Of a stretch of DNA of 64,000 bases, positions 1-18,909 are shown piece by piece (within the stretch, counting starts at the first letter, position 1; each line of letters begins with the position of its first letter). The position numbers and the translations under genes were made by a program. The stretch spans positions 124,001 to 188,000 of the forward strand of contig CDMY01001028.1 of the NCBI GenBank assembly GCA_001179505.1, read 5' to 3'. The DNA is from Vitrella brassicaformis (taxonomy: Eukaryota > Sar > Vitrellaceae). Below the pieces are notes generated by a model that was given only the letters and a program-made list of their open reading frames with translations, had not been told where the DNA came from and searched no databases.

Positions 1-3000
1 CACGGTATGTCAAACCCCCTGTGTGTACCCTGCGGCGAATGTGGCGAGTTTTGTGAGGCTTTGTCGGCCCGAGCCGCCAGTGCCGACCAGCAGCGCGTTG
101 CCCTGCGGCATGCGGATGATGCGGTGGATGCGGACCAGGTGGGAGAGGGCGTCCTCGAACAGCACGAGATTCATCGGCCTCTTCTCGGCATTGTAGTTCT
201 CCAGCAGCTCGTTGAATATCTTGCGCACCGTTCCGTAGTCACCCATGTCCTGATACAGCCGCACCTATATGTGTACATCGACAGGAAGAGACACACATAC
301 AATACAAGAGTATAAAAGGAGGACAAGATGATTGAGTGATTGGTCCATGCATGCACCTCTTGCCACGGGCTGTCTGATGACAGCAGGATGTTGAGGGCAT
401 CCTGGAAGTCACCCCAGATGAGCGGATCGGCCAGCGCCTCCTCCGCCTAAAGGCACGTACACGCAGTACACACACTCATGCCATCAGCACTGTCCGATTG
501 AGTGACTCACTTGACTGGGGAAGGTGTCTTTGATGATGTCTGGCAGGCGTCTTTTGCCGACAAAGTCCTTGTCGTCCTGCGTGATCAGGCGGTCCTCAAA
601 GACCCGCAGACACTCGTTGCGCCACAGCCGGATGAGCGTAGTGCCGGCGTTGACCACCTGCGGATCGGCCAGCCACACGCCCTGGTACACACGCGACAAG
701 TCGCGCAAATTGAAGACATAGTGGAACTTGGAGGGAGTCCTGGGCAGCGCCTCGATGATGCTGTCCTGCAGCTGGAGGGTGGCCTGCGGGAGTTTGGATG
801 CCACCTCCTGCACCGCTTCGCTGAATGACATGAACTTGTGGTTGAGGATGGTCTTGTAGATACGGTCGATGCTGCTCTGTGAGGGGAAGCTCATGTGGAT
901 GGCGGCGAACAGAGACACGACTCGGGGATCGACGCGGTTGCGGCCAGCGCCTGGTGGATTCATGGCCGCGAGCCACTCGATGTCCTTGAGAATGATCTTG
1001 TCCAGGTCACCACCTCTCTCGAACATGTGCTGCCGCTCAATCACAAACTTGAGCAGAGCCAGCGGCTGCTGTGTGCCGTATGTGTCAATCTGAAAACACA
1101 AAAACGAGCAGACTCCCTGTGACTGTCTATGTGTGTGCAAAAGACCGACCTTTGGCATCGACAAGTCGTCAACGAAGATCCGGAGTGTCTTCCCTGACGG
1201 CGGGCCAAATATACGGCCCGTCCGCTTGTCGACGTTGTCCTGTATGGTCTTCTGTAGGTCCATGGATGAGGTGCGGCTCGAGAGGTTGATGTTGAGCTGC
1301 AGTGCGGTCTCAGGGTCGAGGCCGTCCAGCCAGTTCATGACGGTGACCGACTTGGCTGTGCCAGACTCGCCGACGAAAAGAGTGGGCCGCTGCCTGGTCA
1401 TGAACTGCTCCAGCAGCCACGAGTACCGCACCGTGTCGACAGTGGGCACCAGGATCTTGGTGAATTGCACGTCGGGAGGTGGTTTGTACTCGGGCACCTT
1501 CTCCTCCCACGGCACCCATCGCCCCTGGTTGATGTCGTACATGGTCTCATACAGGCTCTGTTTCGGCAGCAGCCGATTGGCGACTTTCTTGAGGAACTCG
1601 TCGAATTTGGGCCGCTCGTTGTCGGCGAGACATGCGCCGACCGACCAGACGAGGCAGAAGATGAATATGTTCTCGACGTGCTCCATGGAGATGATGTTCT
1701 CGTTGGGCACCATGGCGTCGAAAAGGATGCACAGCTGCGTGACCATGTTTAGATCGGTGCGCGGCAGCGACTGCACAAGGGGGTTGCCGATATCGTCACC
1801 ATCGCGGCCCTCGAGGACGTGAGCGGTGCACAGGGGCAGGTACTTCTCGTAGAGCTCCTCCAGCACTTCGTAGAGTTTGTCATTATTCTTGTCCCGACAC
1901 CACTTGTCATAGTACGGGCCATAGCCGAGGTTCCGTGAGTCCACGTAGACCATGCCGCAACGGGAGATGGTGGCTGGCGACGCGTACTGGAGGTCGTACA
2001 CCTCGAACAGCATGGAGGCATGCCTTTGCAGGCGGATGCGCTCGCCGTTGGTGAGTGTGAGGAGTTTGTTGTCGTCCATCACGGTGTTCATATTTTCGAC
2101 CCAGACAGCGTCGACATCGCCGTCGTAGACAATGTAGCGTCGCTCCTTCTTGCCGGACGGGAGGGGCTGATTGATCTCGCGGAAGATCTTAGACAGAAGA
2201 CCGTCGGTCCAATCGCGAGTGGCCGGATCTGGATACATATACAAAGACAGGGGGGATGATCGATGGATGTGCTTTCTGTGTTGTGGCAGATGGCTCACCA
2301 AGCACGCCATAGAGTTCATTGACGGTTTGCGCCTTGGGGTTGATGATAAAGAGCTTGGTCGGCTCGTCGAAGGCGATCTTCTGCGCGGCGGCCAGTGTCT
2401 CGATGACGACTGTCTTCCCCCCGCCCGTGGGTCCGACGATCATGGTGGTGTGTCTGGTGAGCATGGTCTCGTACAGCTGCATGACCTTGTCCACCTGCAA
2501 GTCGAATAAATGCTCGTACTTGGACTTGAACCCCTTGCTGATCAGATCCTGAGGAACAAATACAGACATGGCAAAGACAAGCAGAGGGCAGCATGTGGCG
2601 TGTCTTGATTAAGTCTGATTTACCTCCTCGATGGCGGCCTTGAGTTTGGGGTACCCGACCCTTGGGCAGTCGAGGCCGGGGAAGAGGTCGTTGAGGAGGC
2701 CCTGGAACAGGGGCACGTCCTGCTTGACGAACTTGGGCATGTTCATGTCTCTTAGGGCCCGCATCAACACCAGTTCCTCCTGCAAATCGGGAGCGCCTCG
2801 CTTGAGGGAGCCAGCCATAACCAGCACGGATTTGAGGGCACGCAGCTTGAAGTCATAGTGGTACTGCTTCGACAGCTGCGCTTGGGCGAGCGCATACAGC
2901 ACCGTCATCTTCTTGGCCAAGATGCGCGCAACAGAGAAACCTGATCGGTAATGAATATATAGCAGGAACGTTGGCACGTGGAGGTGAAGGCTTACTGACC

Positions 3001-6000
3001 TTCCGACATGAGCATGATCTCGCAAATCATCATGAGATCGGGGACAATCATGGTCACGGGGCGGAAGAGGGCCTTGAGGTTGTCGGGCAGCTCAGACCTG
3101 CCGGCGTATCCGGGATTCATCGTGACGAATATGCCGACGGCGGGAATGAGGTTGAGGTCCTTGCCGAGCATCTCGATCGTCCTCTTCTTGTACTGCAGGC
3201 CCAGCTGGATGGTCTTGATCTGCGCCGACACAACCGACAACACTTCGGGGTTGATGCGATTGAACTCGTCGAAGCACCCCCAGAAGCCCGTCTGCACGAG
3301 GCCCGAGAATATCGTCCCCATGGCCCGGTAGTCGAGCCCCTCGCCGCAGTTCATGACCACGCAGCGGATGGCCAGCGACTTGCCGAGATCCTTCACCGTC
3401 TCGGTCTTGCCCGTCCCTGCCGGACCAGCCGGGGCGCCGCCGAGGTAGAAAGTGAGGGCCGTCGTGAGAGTCATGACGCAGCGGTCGGTGAGGGGCGTGA
3501 TCACCAGACGGCCATTCAGACCCTGGTACTCGTAACCGTACCTGCACCATATTACCCACATATGCATTGACGTGGATGTCTCTCCTGTGACTGACCTGAA
3601 CTGTCCCGTGCATTGGCGGATGACGATGTCGTCGAGCTTGCGGTCCCAGTAGAATCTCAGCTGGCTCTCCCACTCGAACTCTCGCGCGTCAAGGATGGAG
3701 TCGCGCACGAACCGGTCCACAATGTCTCGCGCGTGCACATCCAGGATGATAAGGGTGTTAATCTTTTTGCGCACGCGGCCATCCATGGGCTGGCGGACCA
3801 GCTCGACGAGATCGTTGACCTGCTTGGTTTCCCGAGCAGCCTCCTCCTTCATGGCGTGCTTGTTCCCCTCCGAGACTTTTCGGAATGTGTCCTCGACGCC
3901 CCACGTCCACCAGATCTGTGAGCCGCCCAGGGCCACCATGCCCAGCCGCTCCTGCACCCATTGCACGCTGAACATGAGTACACACACATGCACACACACA
4001 CATGCACATGAGTTGTCGGGTGCTTATGTGTAGTCAATCACCGGTCCATGGTGGCATAGTGGAACACGCCCTCCTTCATGATGCGGAGGAGGGTGCTCTT
4101 CATCTCGTCATCGACGCGATTCATCCACTCCTCGACGGCCCCCTCTGCCTTCTGCGGCTGGTGGAACGAGTACGACTCGCCCTCGTCCGACACCATCCCC
4201 ATGACCTGCTTGCCGCGTCCGAAGGTCAGCTCCTTGCAGTTGTCGTACAGCTTGAGCATGTGCTGCTGCACCGCCTGGGGGTCGGACGAGCCGAGGATCG
4301 ACAGCAGCTCGTCGTCGGATATGAAATAGAAGCTGAGACACACACGCGGGAGAGACAGGGGAGACACAGGGTTCGCCATGTTCTCGTGCTGGGTAGGCGA
4401 ACCGAGGGAAGGCATTTCGTTTGGTATCGAGGTAGTCGGATAGGGATTTTTGGCATCGATCCAGCTCGGTGGCAAGGCCCTTGAGCTCCTCCAGCCGTCC
4501 CTCAGAGCAGCAGGCTGTCAGCACATTGGGGTTTTGGAAGGTGTGCGTCATAAGGGCGCGGAAGAGCTTGTGGATCTTGTCGAATTTTTTGGCCTCCTCG
4601 GGGAGCTGCAGCCGGATGTCGTCCGAGTCGAGGAAGATGCTCTCGAGGTACATCCACTTGCGCTGGACCTGCATCCAATGGTCGAACACCTCCCCGATGG
4701 TCGACAGCGATTTCTCCCACTTCTTGATCCGCTCTATGAGAGGCGCGGCGAAGCGCGAGGCCGTCATGCTCTGCAGCTGCAGGATGTGGTCCTCGAGCAG
4801 CGTCTTGAGCTCCTCGTTGGCCTTAAGGACGTACCCGCGGTCTTCCGACTTGTACTTGGAAATCTCGAAGGTGAAGGAACGCCACGTGGACTCGATCTTG
4901 CCAATGTTCGTCTCGAGTTTGAGCTCCTCCTGTGCTTCCTGGACGATCTCCTGCACTTCGTCGGGGAAGCGGTGCAGCTGCATGTCGAAAACGGTGGCTA
5001 GGGTGAACTTCTTCATGTCGATGTCGGAGTCTAGTCCAGCCAACGCCAGCAGCCGCTTCCAGTGTTGCGGCCGGATGGCGTCGTGCTTGAGCTTCTCGAT
5101 GAGCGGCACAGAGTTCTTGAAGGATGTGATGACCTCCTCTAACTTGCGGAACGTCTGCAATGCGTGGCGGGAGACATGCGAAACAGATGTGTTCCTCTCT
5201 TTCGTACGATACTGACCACGAGTTGTCCAAGCTCTGGGTGGTCCTTTGGGAGTTTGCGTATTTTCTTGTCGAATCCCTCGACTGCCTTTGAGAGGGCCTG
5301 TATGTCCACCTTAGACCAGTTCTGGCTGCTCCAGTCGTTGACGGCCGTGCTGTGCTCCACGTAGATGTCATACACAATTTTGAGCAGACGAAGCTCCTTC
5401 TCCAAAGCGATCAGCTCGGGATAGCTGTAGACATCGACACGTTCCGTACAGTATAAGACATATATATGGATGAGGAGACACGAGACTCGTTCATGTGCTG
5501 ACCTGCTTATGGGGAGCATGAACAGCATCTCAGCCTTGACGAGGTTCTCCCTGCGGTTCTGGAATGTGTTGAGGTCGCTCTGATACTTGCGCAGCAGCTC
5601 CACGCCGTCGTCGAGAGACACGTCAGCCGCGCCCGGACCAGACTCCTTGAAGGTCTTGCACAGATGCCTGCACTCGAGGACGAATTCCTCCACCTGCTGC
5701 TGCGTCACGTTGGCAAACTCCCGCTTGGTGCGGATCATGCGGCGGTCCTTGGTGAGGGCGGCGTCCTTGAGATTCTTCCAGTCGCTGCGGAGGTTCTGTG
5801 CCGCCTCGATCTGCTCCTGATCGACCGTGCACTTGTATAACTGCAGAGTGTGGTAGCGCTCCTCCACATCGGCAATCCTGAATGGCCACAGACCAGTGAG
5901 CCAATGTGTGGATGCCAACGCTAACACACCTGATTTCCATGTCGAGAGACACGGCCTTGATCTTTGTGATCTCGTTCAGGAGGAACTTGAGCTGATCCAA

Positions 6001-9000
6001 GGAGCTGGGGGGAGCCTCGATGTTCTCCCTGCACACGTATGAATCCACACGTGAATGCATCAACAGCGAGACATGTCGATGGACCTGACTGCATGATGCT
6101 ACCTGAAAGTTCTGATTTCTGTGGTGATCTTCTGGAGGTCTTTGTTTGCCAGCTGGTTGAGAATGCGGCCGTAATCGGCGACCCACTCGAGTGCTTGGTG
6201 ACGGATACCGGCTATTACCGCACTCGAGTCGATCCGAATGAAGCCGATGTCTTTCTCAGACGGCAACGCGTTGAGGTCCTCAGCGAGCTGAGACAACACA
6301 CCACACGCATGTTGTGAATGATGTCATTCTCTCTGTCTGGTGCTCCAACTCACACCTTCTTGTAGACCCAGATGTAGATGTCGAAGTACACGACGTTGGG
6401 TTTCTTGTCCATGAGTTTCTCGAGGTCGTGTCTCCTCTTGGGATCCCACAGGCCCCACTGCGTCTCGTATTTCTTCCACGACTTGAGGTAGCGATTCATG
6501 TTCTGGAACACCTTTTGGATGGCGTGATGGTTGGCTATGGTCATGTCAATGAGCGCTGGGTTTTGGGATATGTCCTTATAGAACGTGAACTGGTTCTGGC
6601 TGTCCTCCTCTTGACCCGGCTGGGGAGGCACCAACCTACACGCAGCACAATGTAGCGTTTACATCCGCTTGTGTGTGTGGCTTCCTTCTCGCGTGCTCAC
6701 ATACTTGCAGGTGCCGTCCATCCATCTGACGAACTGCTGTGCGGACTGCAGGACGTTCTGCAGCAGCTTCGAGATGAGCTTGAAGATAGACTTGAGCTGC
6801 AGCACAACCTCGGGCGGGTTGAAGTCCGCCTTGATCTTCAACAGAGGCGGGCGCTTGGGGCCTGACGGACTCGTGCTGAACAGACTCTGGAAAGAGCTCA
6901 TCGCTGCGAGTATCACACAACAGGCAGAGACATGGGCAGCGGTGTGTGGGCGAATCAATGCGTACCCCTGATGAGCATGGTCGTGAGTGCGTTGAGTATC
7001 CTCCGCTCCCAGAATTGGTAGTACTCAGCCATCGAGGGCGCCATGCCCGTCTTGCTGCCCGCCGTCGTCTCCTCTATCTTGATCAGGAACGGAGTGATGC
7101 CGTCATACTTCTTCCGCAACTCGTCGATCAGCACCGCACGATGCTTCTCGAAGTACTCATAAAACTCCTAACAAGTAGAAAAGAGACAAGGTCGCTGATA
7201 GCATTGCATTTTCATTACACATGCCCACCTACCTGCACGTCCAGCAGTTCTTTTCTGTTCCAGTCGAAGTCCTTGACGAGCTTAGCGCCATCGATGGCCT
7301 TGACAACTGCCTCAATCAGATCAGCGTTCTTCTCCACCTGGTCGCGCGTCTCCTTGAAAGCCGAGATGCCCCTGCAAACACAGATGAGAGTGCGCGTATG
7401 TCACTCTTTGCCGTGTGGATGTTGGTGTCCCTCCTATTACACACTTGTTGCACTCGTCAATGAACTCCCCGATACCGAGAGAGTTCCAATTCAGCGGAGA
7501 CAAACCCGTCTGCAGGTGACTGCGAATGCACACATGTAGCCAGCTTTATCGCTCCTCCATTGATCTTCGCCGTTTCCTTACTTTTCGAGGTCTTTGAGTT
7601 GTTTGGAAAGGAGCTTCCTCTGGACGGGGCTGAGGTCGCCGACGACATCCCTGTAGCTGGACAGCATGATGGTGAGCTGCTCGCAGTAGCCCCGATACTT
7701 CTCCTGCTGCAATGCCATGTTGAGCACCGTGTGCGGTACATCAAAGCCACCCATCTGGTCGATGTAGCGGGCGTCGCGCGTCAACAGCCACAGATGAGGG
7801 CTGAAATTCACCTTGTACTTGCCTGCGTGGTTGCAGCGCCATGTGCATTTCTGCGTCTGTGAGTGTTCTCACCCTTGTCCTTTGTGAGTATGTTAGACTT
7901 GAGGCAGTTGACGACCGCATCGCTGGCCTGCTGCTCCCATGCTTCGAACTGCTGCTTCTCGTACTCCACTATCTGCTTACCCAGTGCAACATACTCTCGA
8001 CACACCGCCTGACACAGAGAGTAGTACACCCCAATGTCTCCACACAAGACGAAGAAGACTCCTGCTGGCTTGCCTGTCCTTCTGGCGTCTCGAGCAACTG
8101 CGGCATTGTCTTGAACGCCAGCATAGGCTCCTTGGCGCGCTGTAGTATCGACCTCGCCCATGCCAACGCTCCGGCAGTCGGCGGCTTGCCCTTGGTGATT
8201 GGCGGCTGCGAGCTATCGGCGTGAAACAACTGATCGATCTTACGCAACTCGTGACCTGGGCGAAATAAGTCGACATTCCCGTTTGTGCCTGTCTGAAAAT
8301 GACTGCCCACCGTATTGCGTGAGTATGTCGACGAATTTGTCGCTCATTTTGGCGTTGATCTTGGGTCTGCTTTCGATCTCCTTGAAGTTGCGCAGCAGCT
8401 GGAAGGCACCGACAGCCGACCGGAGGTTTCGAAAGCGGGTGTCGATGAAAGCTATCGCCTTGTTCTCAATAACCTCGACCTGAACACGCAGCCATGCGAT
8501 TAATGCATGTGGAATGCGTGTCCGTCTGTCGATTTCTTACCTTCTCCCTGAATTGTGCCATGAGTGTCTCCCAAGTGGATGCGAATCGCTCGTCAAACAT
8601 GTAGTCACGGACGGTCTCGAAAGAAGTCAGCAGGTCCCTGACGCGCCCCAGCAGCTCGTCGATGCCCTGCGCGTCTCGCGTCACGGCCTTGAGCTCGGGG
8701 CCGAGAAACTTGTAGAACTGGTCGAGGACGTGTGCGATTTCCCATAGATAGTCGCATATCTTGGACATGTACTCAGTGCGCTTGAATAGCCTCCTCCGGT
8801 CGAACTCCCACCTATGGTCGCTGCCCGAGTCCTCGATCTTCTTGCGAACGGCCATGTAGCTCTCCTCCCACTTGTCGAGGCATTGCTTGGCCTCAGTGAT
8901 CAGAGACATGGACTTCTGCGGGTCCTCGTCGAACAGAGTCTGCAGCTGCAGATCCTCTTCAACCTTATCTGCGATCTATGACAGACATGCACGACATGAC

Positions 9001-11503
9001 AGACATGCATTCAACTGTGTTCGTGGCCTTGTTGTCTTGCTTCTGCTTACCTGTTCGGCGATTCGCACCATAAGCGGCTCCATCTGATCGTCAGTGTTGT
9101 AGTGCCTCGAGATGATCCACACCATCCGCACACCGTGCAGCAGCGAGGGCAGTGTCTCCATCGCCTGAGTGAGGTTCCCCTGGCTCAAGTTCTTGAAATG
9201 ACGCTCCAGGGTCGACAAGAACTTGACATTATCCTTGGCCTCTACATGCAGCTTCTGCAGGTCCCCATAGCACTCTTGGAACCGCTGCAGCACCGGCGGA
9301 TCGCTCACCACCCGCAGGTACCTGGTCACCTTTTGGGCCGCCGGCAGGTTGAGCTGCTCGTAGAGCGTGCTGACTGCACTCGTCCGGTCCCGCCAGTAGT
9401 CTATCTCAGCTAGAGGGTATTTGTTGTCCCGCTGGCGTGCGTTTTCTGCTTTGAGGACGTTTGTGATGATGAGAAACCACTCTTCGACGGTGTTTTCAAG
9501 GCTGCTGACAAGCTTGTAGTCCCGAGTGGGCTGAGGCGCCTGCAGCTCGTCGTGGGGCAGCTCCGGCAGCCAAATGTGCACATTGCCGTACACCTGGCTG
9601 ATCGTGTGGCTCACTTGAGCCAGAAACTTCGACATCTTTGCAATACACACACAAGCGCACACAACCGACATGGATGATTGTTGGTTTCCTCTTCACTTCT
9701 CTTACCGATCCGCATATTTCGTCGTGAACGTGTCCTGGTAATTCGATAGCCCGCTGTGCCTTGGCGGACTTGGGTGCTCTTGTGAGGGTCATCCGCCTCT
9801 TAGTGGTCTTCTTCTTCAGCTTTGCACCTGCCGCCGCCATCGCTGCCTGCTCAGGTGGCTTTGAAGCTTCGGTGGCTGCCTCTGGTGGCGGATGCTCCTC
9901 CTCCTTCGCCGCCTCGGCTGTCTCCTCCTGACCCTCAGCCGCAACAGCCTCTTGTTCCTCACCCTCAGCAGCCTCCACCTACAGGCAGAGAGATGTGCAT
10001 CAATTATCGTGTGAGAGCAAGAGGAACTCTCAGTGATGACGTAAGTACCTCCTCCGCTCCTTCTGCCTCCTCGTGTGCGGCCTCCGGCGCTGTCGCAATT
10101 TCCTCTGCCTCCCCTTCTGGTTTCTCTTGTTCCGCCGCCTCTTCAGCCTCCTCACCCTCATCCGCCTCGTCCTCATCTTCTTCCTTCTCCTCGCCATCGT
10201 CGCCAGCAAGCTTCTCTCCCTCTTCCTCCTCTCCCTCGGTCGGCTGCTCGACAGGAGAGGTAGGCTCGGCCGCCCGCGTCACGCTGTCGCCCGATCCCTC
10301 CTTGACGGCGGTGGCCTTTTTCCTCTCGAGGGCTGGCATGTAGATCTCTTTCAGCAGCAACTTCAGGTCGACAAGGAAGTGGCCGTGGAGGCAGCCAAGA
10401 GCGATGCAATTCGACATCTCCTCGTGCGGAATCTGCAGTGAAAAGACACGCACGCGTGCACAAATTGTGGATCCGTATGTGCGACAGAGAGAGAGCTCAC
10501 CTTGCCAGCAGTGTCTATAGGTCCGTCGACACCTTTGATGAAGTAGCATGTGAGGACTGGGCTGGCTTGCGGCGGGAGGAGATCCACGGCCATGTAAAGA
10601 AGGTCCTTGGTCACCCATATCTTCTCCACCTTCTGAACCGTCTCGTACTTCTTACTCTTCCGTCTGCCTGGACCTACCGGAATGGTGAGCGAGTCGCGGT
10701 GCTCGCCTGCTGGTTCATCCACGGCTGTCTCCAGCCTCTCGTCAGCCGCCTCAGGCGCTGACTCCTCCCCTCCTTCCTGCACAACACACACACACACACA
10801 CACACGCACACACACAGACACACAGACACACAGACACACAGACACAGAGTGCGCGAAACACTTTGAATATGGAATGAAAGAGCGACCTGTGGGTTCACTG
10901 CTGAAGCATCGGCGTTTTCTGTGGGAGGTGCCGCGTCTGCAGCATCGGCGACGGGAGGAGGTATGTCTGCTGCCTCCCCGTTGTCTGTCTCAGCAGCGCT
11001 TGAGTCATCGGCCTCCTCGTCCGCAACCTCCACCTTGTGCTCCACTGACACACACACAATCAAACAGACAGACAGACAGACAAGTGAGCCGACCAAACAA
11101 ACAAACAAACAAACAAACAAACAATCACAGGCAGACAGACACAAAAAGCAGACGGACAAATGTGAATTGATTGTCATGCACCCGTACATGATACATCTAT
11201 GTATGTGTTCGCACCGATTATCTCTTGCTGCTCGGTGGTCTGCAGAGCGTAGAAGAACAGACTCTTGCCCTTGGCCGCCTCGTTGAGGAATTTCATCAGC
11301 TCTCCCTCCGCCCACCGGTCCTCCTGCAACCAACAAGCCGCAACAAGATATATGCATGCACTTCAATTTCCTGGAGCGTGAGACTGCTGCCGGATCTGTC
11401 CGATCCTCACCCGCGCCAAGAGGTCGTCCCATTTGTCCGCCTTGACAGAAAGGTAGTCGAGCACTTTGCCCTTCACCCAGTTGCGGCGCAAATCATACGC
11501 CAT
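1..11503 (-). CDS. DNAH10: Axonemal dynein heavy chain, DNAH10 / inner-arm I1-beta type (3' end beyond the window)
   Basis: Motor subunit of a ciliary inner-arm dynein; hydrolyses ATP to slide doublet microtubules. ATG at 11503 opens [14 protein letters not shown]. The tail and linker follow through some two dozen exons. AAA1 (about 3000-3540) has P-loop [10 protein letters not shown] and the CFDEFNRI Walker B; AAA2 (about 1900-2560) has [11 protein letters not shown]3 (about 500-1520) has [11 protein letters not shown]4 begins at 10-449 with GTGGSGRQS. The last exon ends near base 29 at a donor GTAC, so AAA5, AAA6, the stalk and the C-terminal domain lie off the left edge. Wording such as [15 protein letters not shown] and [10 protein letters not shown] matches the DNAH10 subfamily better than outer-arm or cytoplasmic types (from memory of the family). 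Odd: exons between about 9740 and 11044 encode long Glu/Ala/Pro-rich segments in the tail. It shares a promoter with the EF-hand gene. The family call is secure; the subfamily is likely. Confidence 0.92.
10784..10848. repeat. (CA)n / (CACAGA)n microsatellite inside a dynein intron
   Basis: CA dinucleotides pass into CACAGA units. In the sense of the dynein gene this is a TG-rich tract running up to the AG acceptor at about 10781, and it is the longest example of the TG-rich intron ends seen through the window. Confidence 0.9.
11094..11124. repeat. (AAAC)n microsatellite in a dynein intron
   Basis: Seven to eight tandem AAAC units, next to CAGA repeats at 11064-11080, within the intron between the exons ending near 11044 and 11217. 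Confidence 0.9.
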
Positions 11504-11649
11504 CCCCTCTCCAACAGCAACACAGCACTCGCTATGTCGTCAGCGACCAACGTCGCTCAAAAACCTGCCAACTGTGTTTCTGACGCTTTGCTTCAGCAGA
11601 TCACGTTCCTCGCAACCTGATCAGAAGCCAAGGACCGCGTTTTTCCTTT

Positions 11650-11657
11650 GCGAGCTT
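11650..11657 (+). promoter_or_regulatory. Putative promoter element GCGAGCTT, dynein/EF-hand divergent pair
   Basis: GCGAGCTT in the context TTTGCGAGCTTGTG lies between the divergent starts at 11503 and 11725, 146 and 68 bases away. The same octamer or a one-base variant recurs in most other promoters of the window. Function is inferred from position and recurrence only. Confidence 0.5.
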
Positions 11658-11724
11658 GTGGGGGTGGTGGGGGCTTTTTGCAGTCTCTCCCTTCAGTCAC
11701 GCAAACACAGCAGTTGCAGACGCC

Positions 11725-13480
11725 ATGCTGGTATCCAAACACGCGGTAGGTAAAACATGCACATTACCGTGCAATTGCCACTTCTGATGTGTGTCGTAAT
11801 GGCTGTTGTCCTCTCAGTGTGCCCGCCTTGAGCTCTCGAAGGATCCGTCCCGTCTGGAGCACTACACCAACCCACACCGCCGCCAGCAGCTGTTACAGAG
11901 GCTCAAGGGCGGCAAAGCACACCGCAACCCCGGCGGTGCACATGCCCACGCCGCTGTCAGGCCAGTTACGCACAGGGAAAAAGGGGCTCACAATCAGCCT
12001 GCAACCACATCGCATGGGCCGGAGGCTCTCAGGGGTGAGGGGGCGCAGCGCAGATCCAGGCTCGGCTAGATGGAGATGAACAGGCTTGTTCTGCTATGCG
12101 CTTTCAGTGGTTGCTCGTCAGAACTCTTCCATGGGGTCAGGCCCCGAGCATATCGTCAGTATTCAGGCAAACAACAACATACGACTTGCATACATGGACT
12201 TTATCTGCCTGCCTGCCTGCCTGCTTCCCTGCAGACGAGTGCTGGTGGTTCTATCTCTGACTCGTCGCGCAGCCGTGGTGCGGGCATCTTCATCGGCAGC
12301 ACCTTTATGCTGAGCTCGATGGCCAATCCGACCCCACGGCGGCAGAAATTCAAGGACCTCAAGGCAGCATTCCTTGACGAAGCCACAGAAATCCTACGCA
12401 GCGGTCAGTGGAATCATATGCATACATTTGCACGCACATTGTCTGCGTACATGTTCTTTGCGCTTGTGTGCAGGTAAGCTGCCTCACAAGGACATGCAGG
12501 CCATTGATGGTACGTGTGGGTGCACTATGGACGAGAGGAGACGGATGTATGTACATGTTTGAATTCTGTCCGTGTCTTGCCTGTTAGAGGTGTTTCGAGC
12601 CATGACGAGCAATTCGCTGCAGAAGTACCTCACACGGAAGGCCTTTGCCGTCACTCTCAAGGTACATACCTCCCTCCCATCCACCGACATCCGTCCGTCT
12701 TTCATGCCCTCATCACGTTCGTGTCAGGACGCTTTTGGGGGGAAGGCGACTGCATTAGTGAGCCGCCTCTTCACCCTTCTCGACCACGACAGTTAGTCGG
12801 CACACATAGCCACCCACAGAGGCGCACACACGGAGTCTGATGTGGGATGCGTGGATCTGCATTGCAGGCACCCATCACGTGACGAATGAGGAGTTTCTGA
12901 AGTTCTTCGCCCTCATGCTGCGTGGCAGTCTCGAGGCCAAGCTCTTCTACGCCTTCCACACGTACGACATGGACGGCGATGAGACATTAGGGGTGGCCGA
13001 TCTGTTCAAACACATCAAGATCGGCACGCACCTGCACCCTTTCTTCGGCGAAGACCTCAGCAGACTCGTACATGTACGCACCCGTCACGTCAAGGCATTT
13101 GCAGGAACGAAAAGACTCAGATTGAATGTCGATGCATGTATGTGTCTGTCAGTGTTTTGCGGCCAAAAATGTCGATACGTATGATGTGGAGGAGGCCGAG
13201 GGCATCACATACGACGAGTTCTGCAGGGTGGGTGCGTCGATGGGGCAGACATACACACGCACGCAGCCGCGTGACACTGTGTGTCTCTCTCTCTCTCTCT
13301 GAACAGTGTTCGTCGTGGTGTTCGTTCCCCGGTGTGTTTGAGAAGGTCATCAGTGACCACAGGGGCAAGAACGCATCCAGCGGGGCACACACCGCCATGC
13401 CACACAGTGTCTTTGGCCACTCCCCCAATGACACGGGCTCATCGGGACACGACCATGACGCTGCTTGGGGCCTTTCATGA
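11725..13480 (+). CDS. EF-hand calcium-binding protein
   Basis: About ten short exons; first exon 11725-11745 (MLVSKHA), second from 11819. Reading continues in frame across each GT-AG junction to the TGA at 13478-13480. The N-terminal third is low-complexity and basic. The C-terminal half resembles a calcineurin B or neuronal-calcium-sensor fold. A first degenerate loop, DHDSTHHVTNEE, is split by an intron (12793/12869). The second loop, DMDGDETLGVAD, has Asp at positions 1, 3 and 5 and Asp rather than Glu at position 12, so it may favour Mg2+ or bind Ca2+ weakly. A third, YDVEEAEGITYDEF, is degenerate. The last exon (13317-13480) ends in a Ser/His-rich tail. Partner unknown. Sharing a promoter with a dynein gene makes a ciliary role possible, but nothing in the protein shows it. 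Confidence 0.8.
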
Positions 13481-14022
13481 ATCTGCACTCAGAGGTGTTT
13501 CTGTGTATGGGCGGTGGTGGCTGGGGAGGTGGGAAAGGGCCTTCTCATTTGCTGTCTGTCGGTTGCTCTTTCTCTCTCTCTCTCTCTCTCTCTCTTGTTG
13601 ACTGCACGCTCGAGGACGTATCCACGTTCGGGTGTGCGTGTGTGTAATGTGAGATTGATACACATACGAATTGTTCCACCACGCGACACGGCTTGTCTAT
13701 CACACGATGGGCGACAACACGACACAACACAGACAACATGACACACCACAAGAATACATATGCGATAAGGCGTCCAGGCATTGATCAAATTAAAACGCAG
13801 CACGGGTCCGTCAGATCAATAAATCCACACGGGAAGGGACCCACGTGCATTGCATGTTGGTGACACACAACACACAGTGGGTGAATTCATCAAAGCAACC
13901 ACATGGCAGACACGCATGTGTGAGTGGACGTGGATGTACCAGCGTACGGAGGGATGGATATCCACACACAAAATATCAAGCCGCCATGGCAGGACAGGCA
14001 TCAAAAAGTCGTCATGATACCG
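13481..14022. other. Convergent intergenic region, EF-hand/AlaRS
   Basis: 3' flanks of two convergent genes. It contains a (TC)n run at about 13565-13595 and CA-rich sequence at 13690-13760. I see no convincing coding exon or RNA gene. Confidence 0.7.
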
Positions 14023-18909
<4,887 letters not shown>

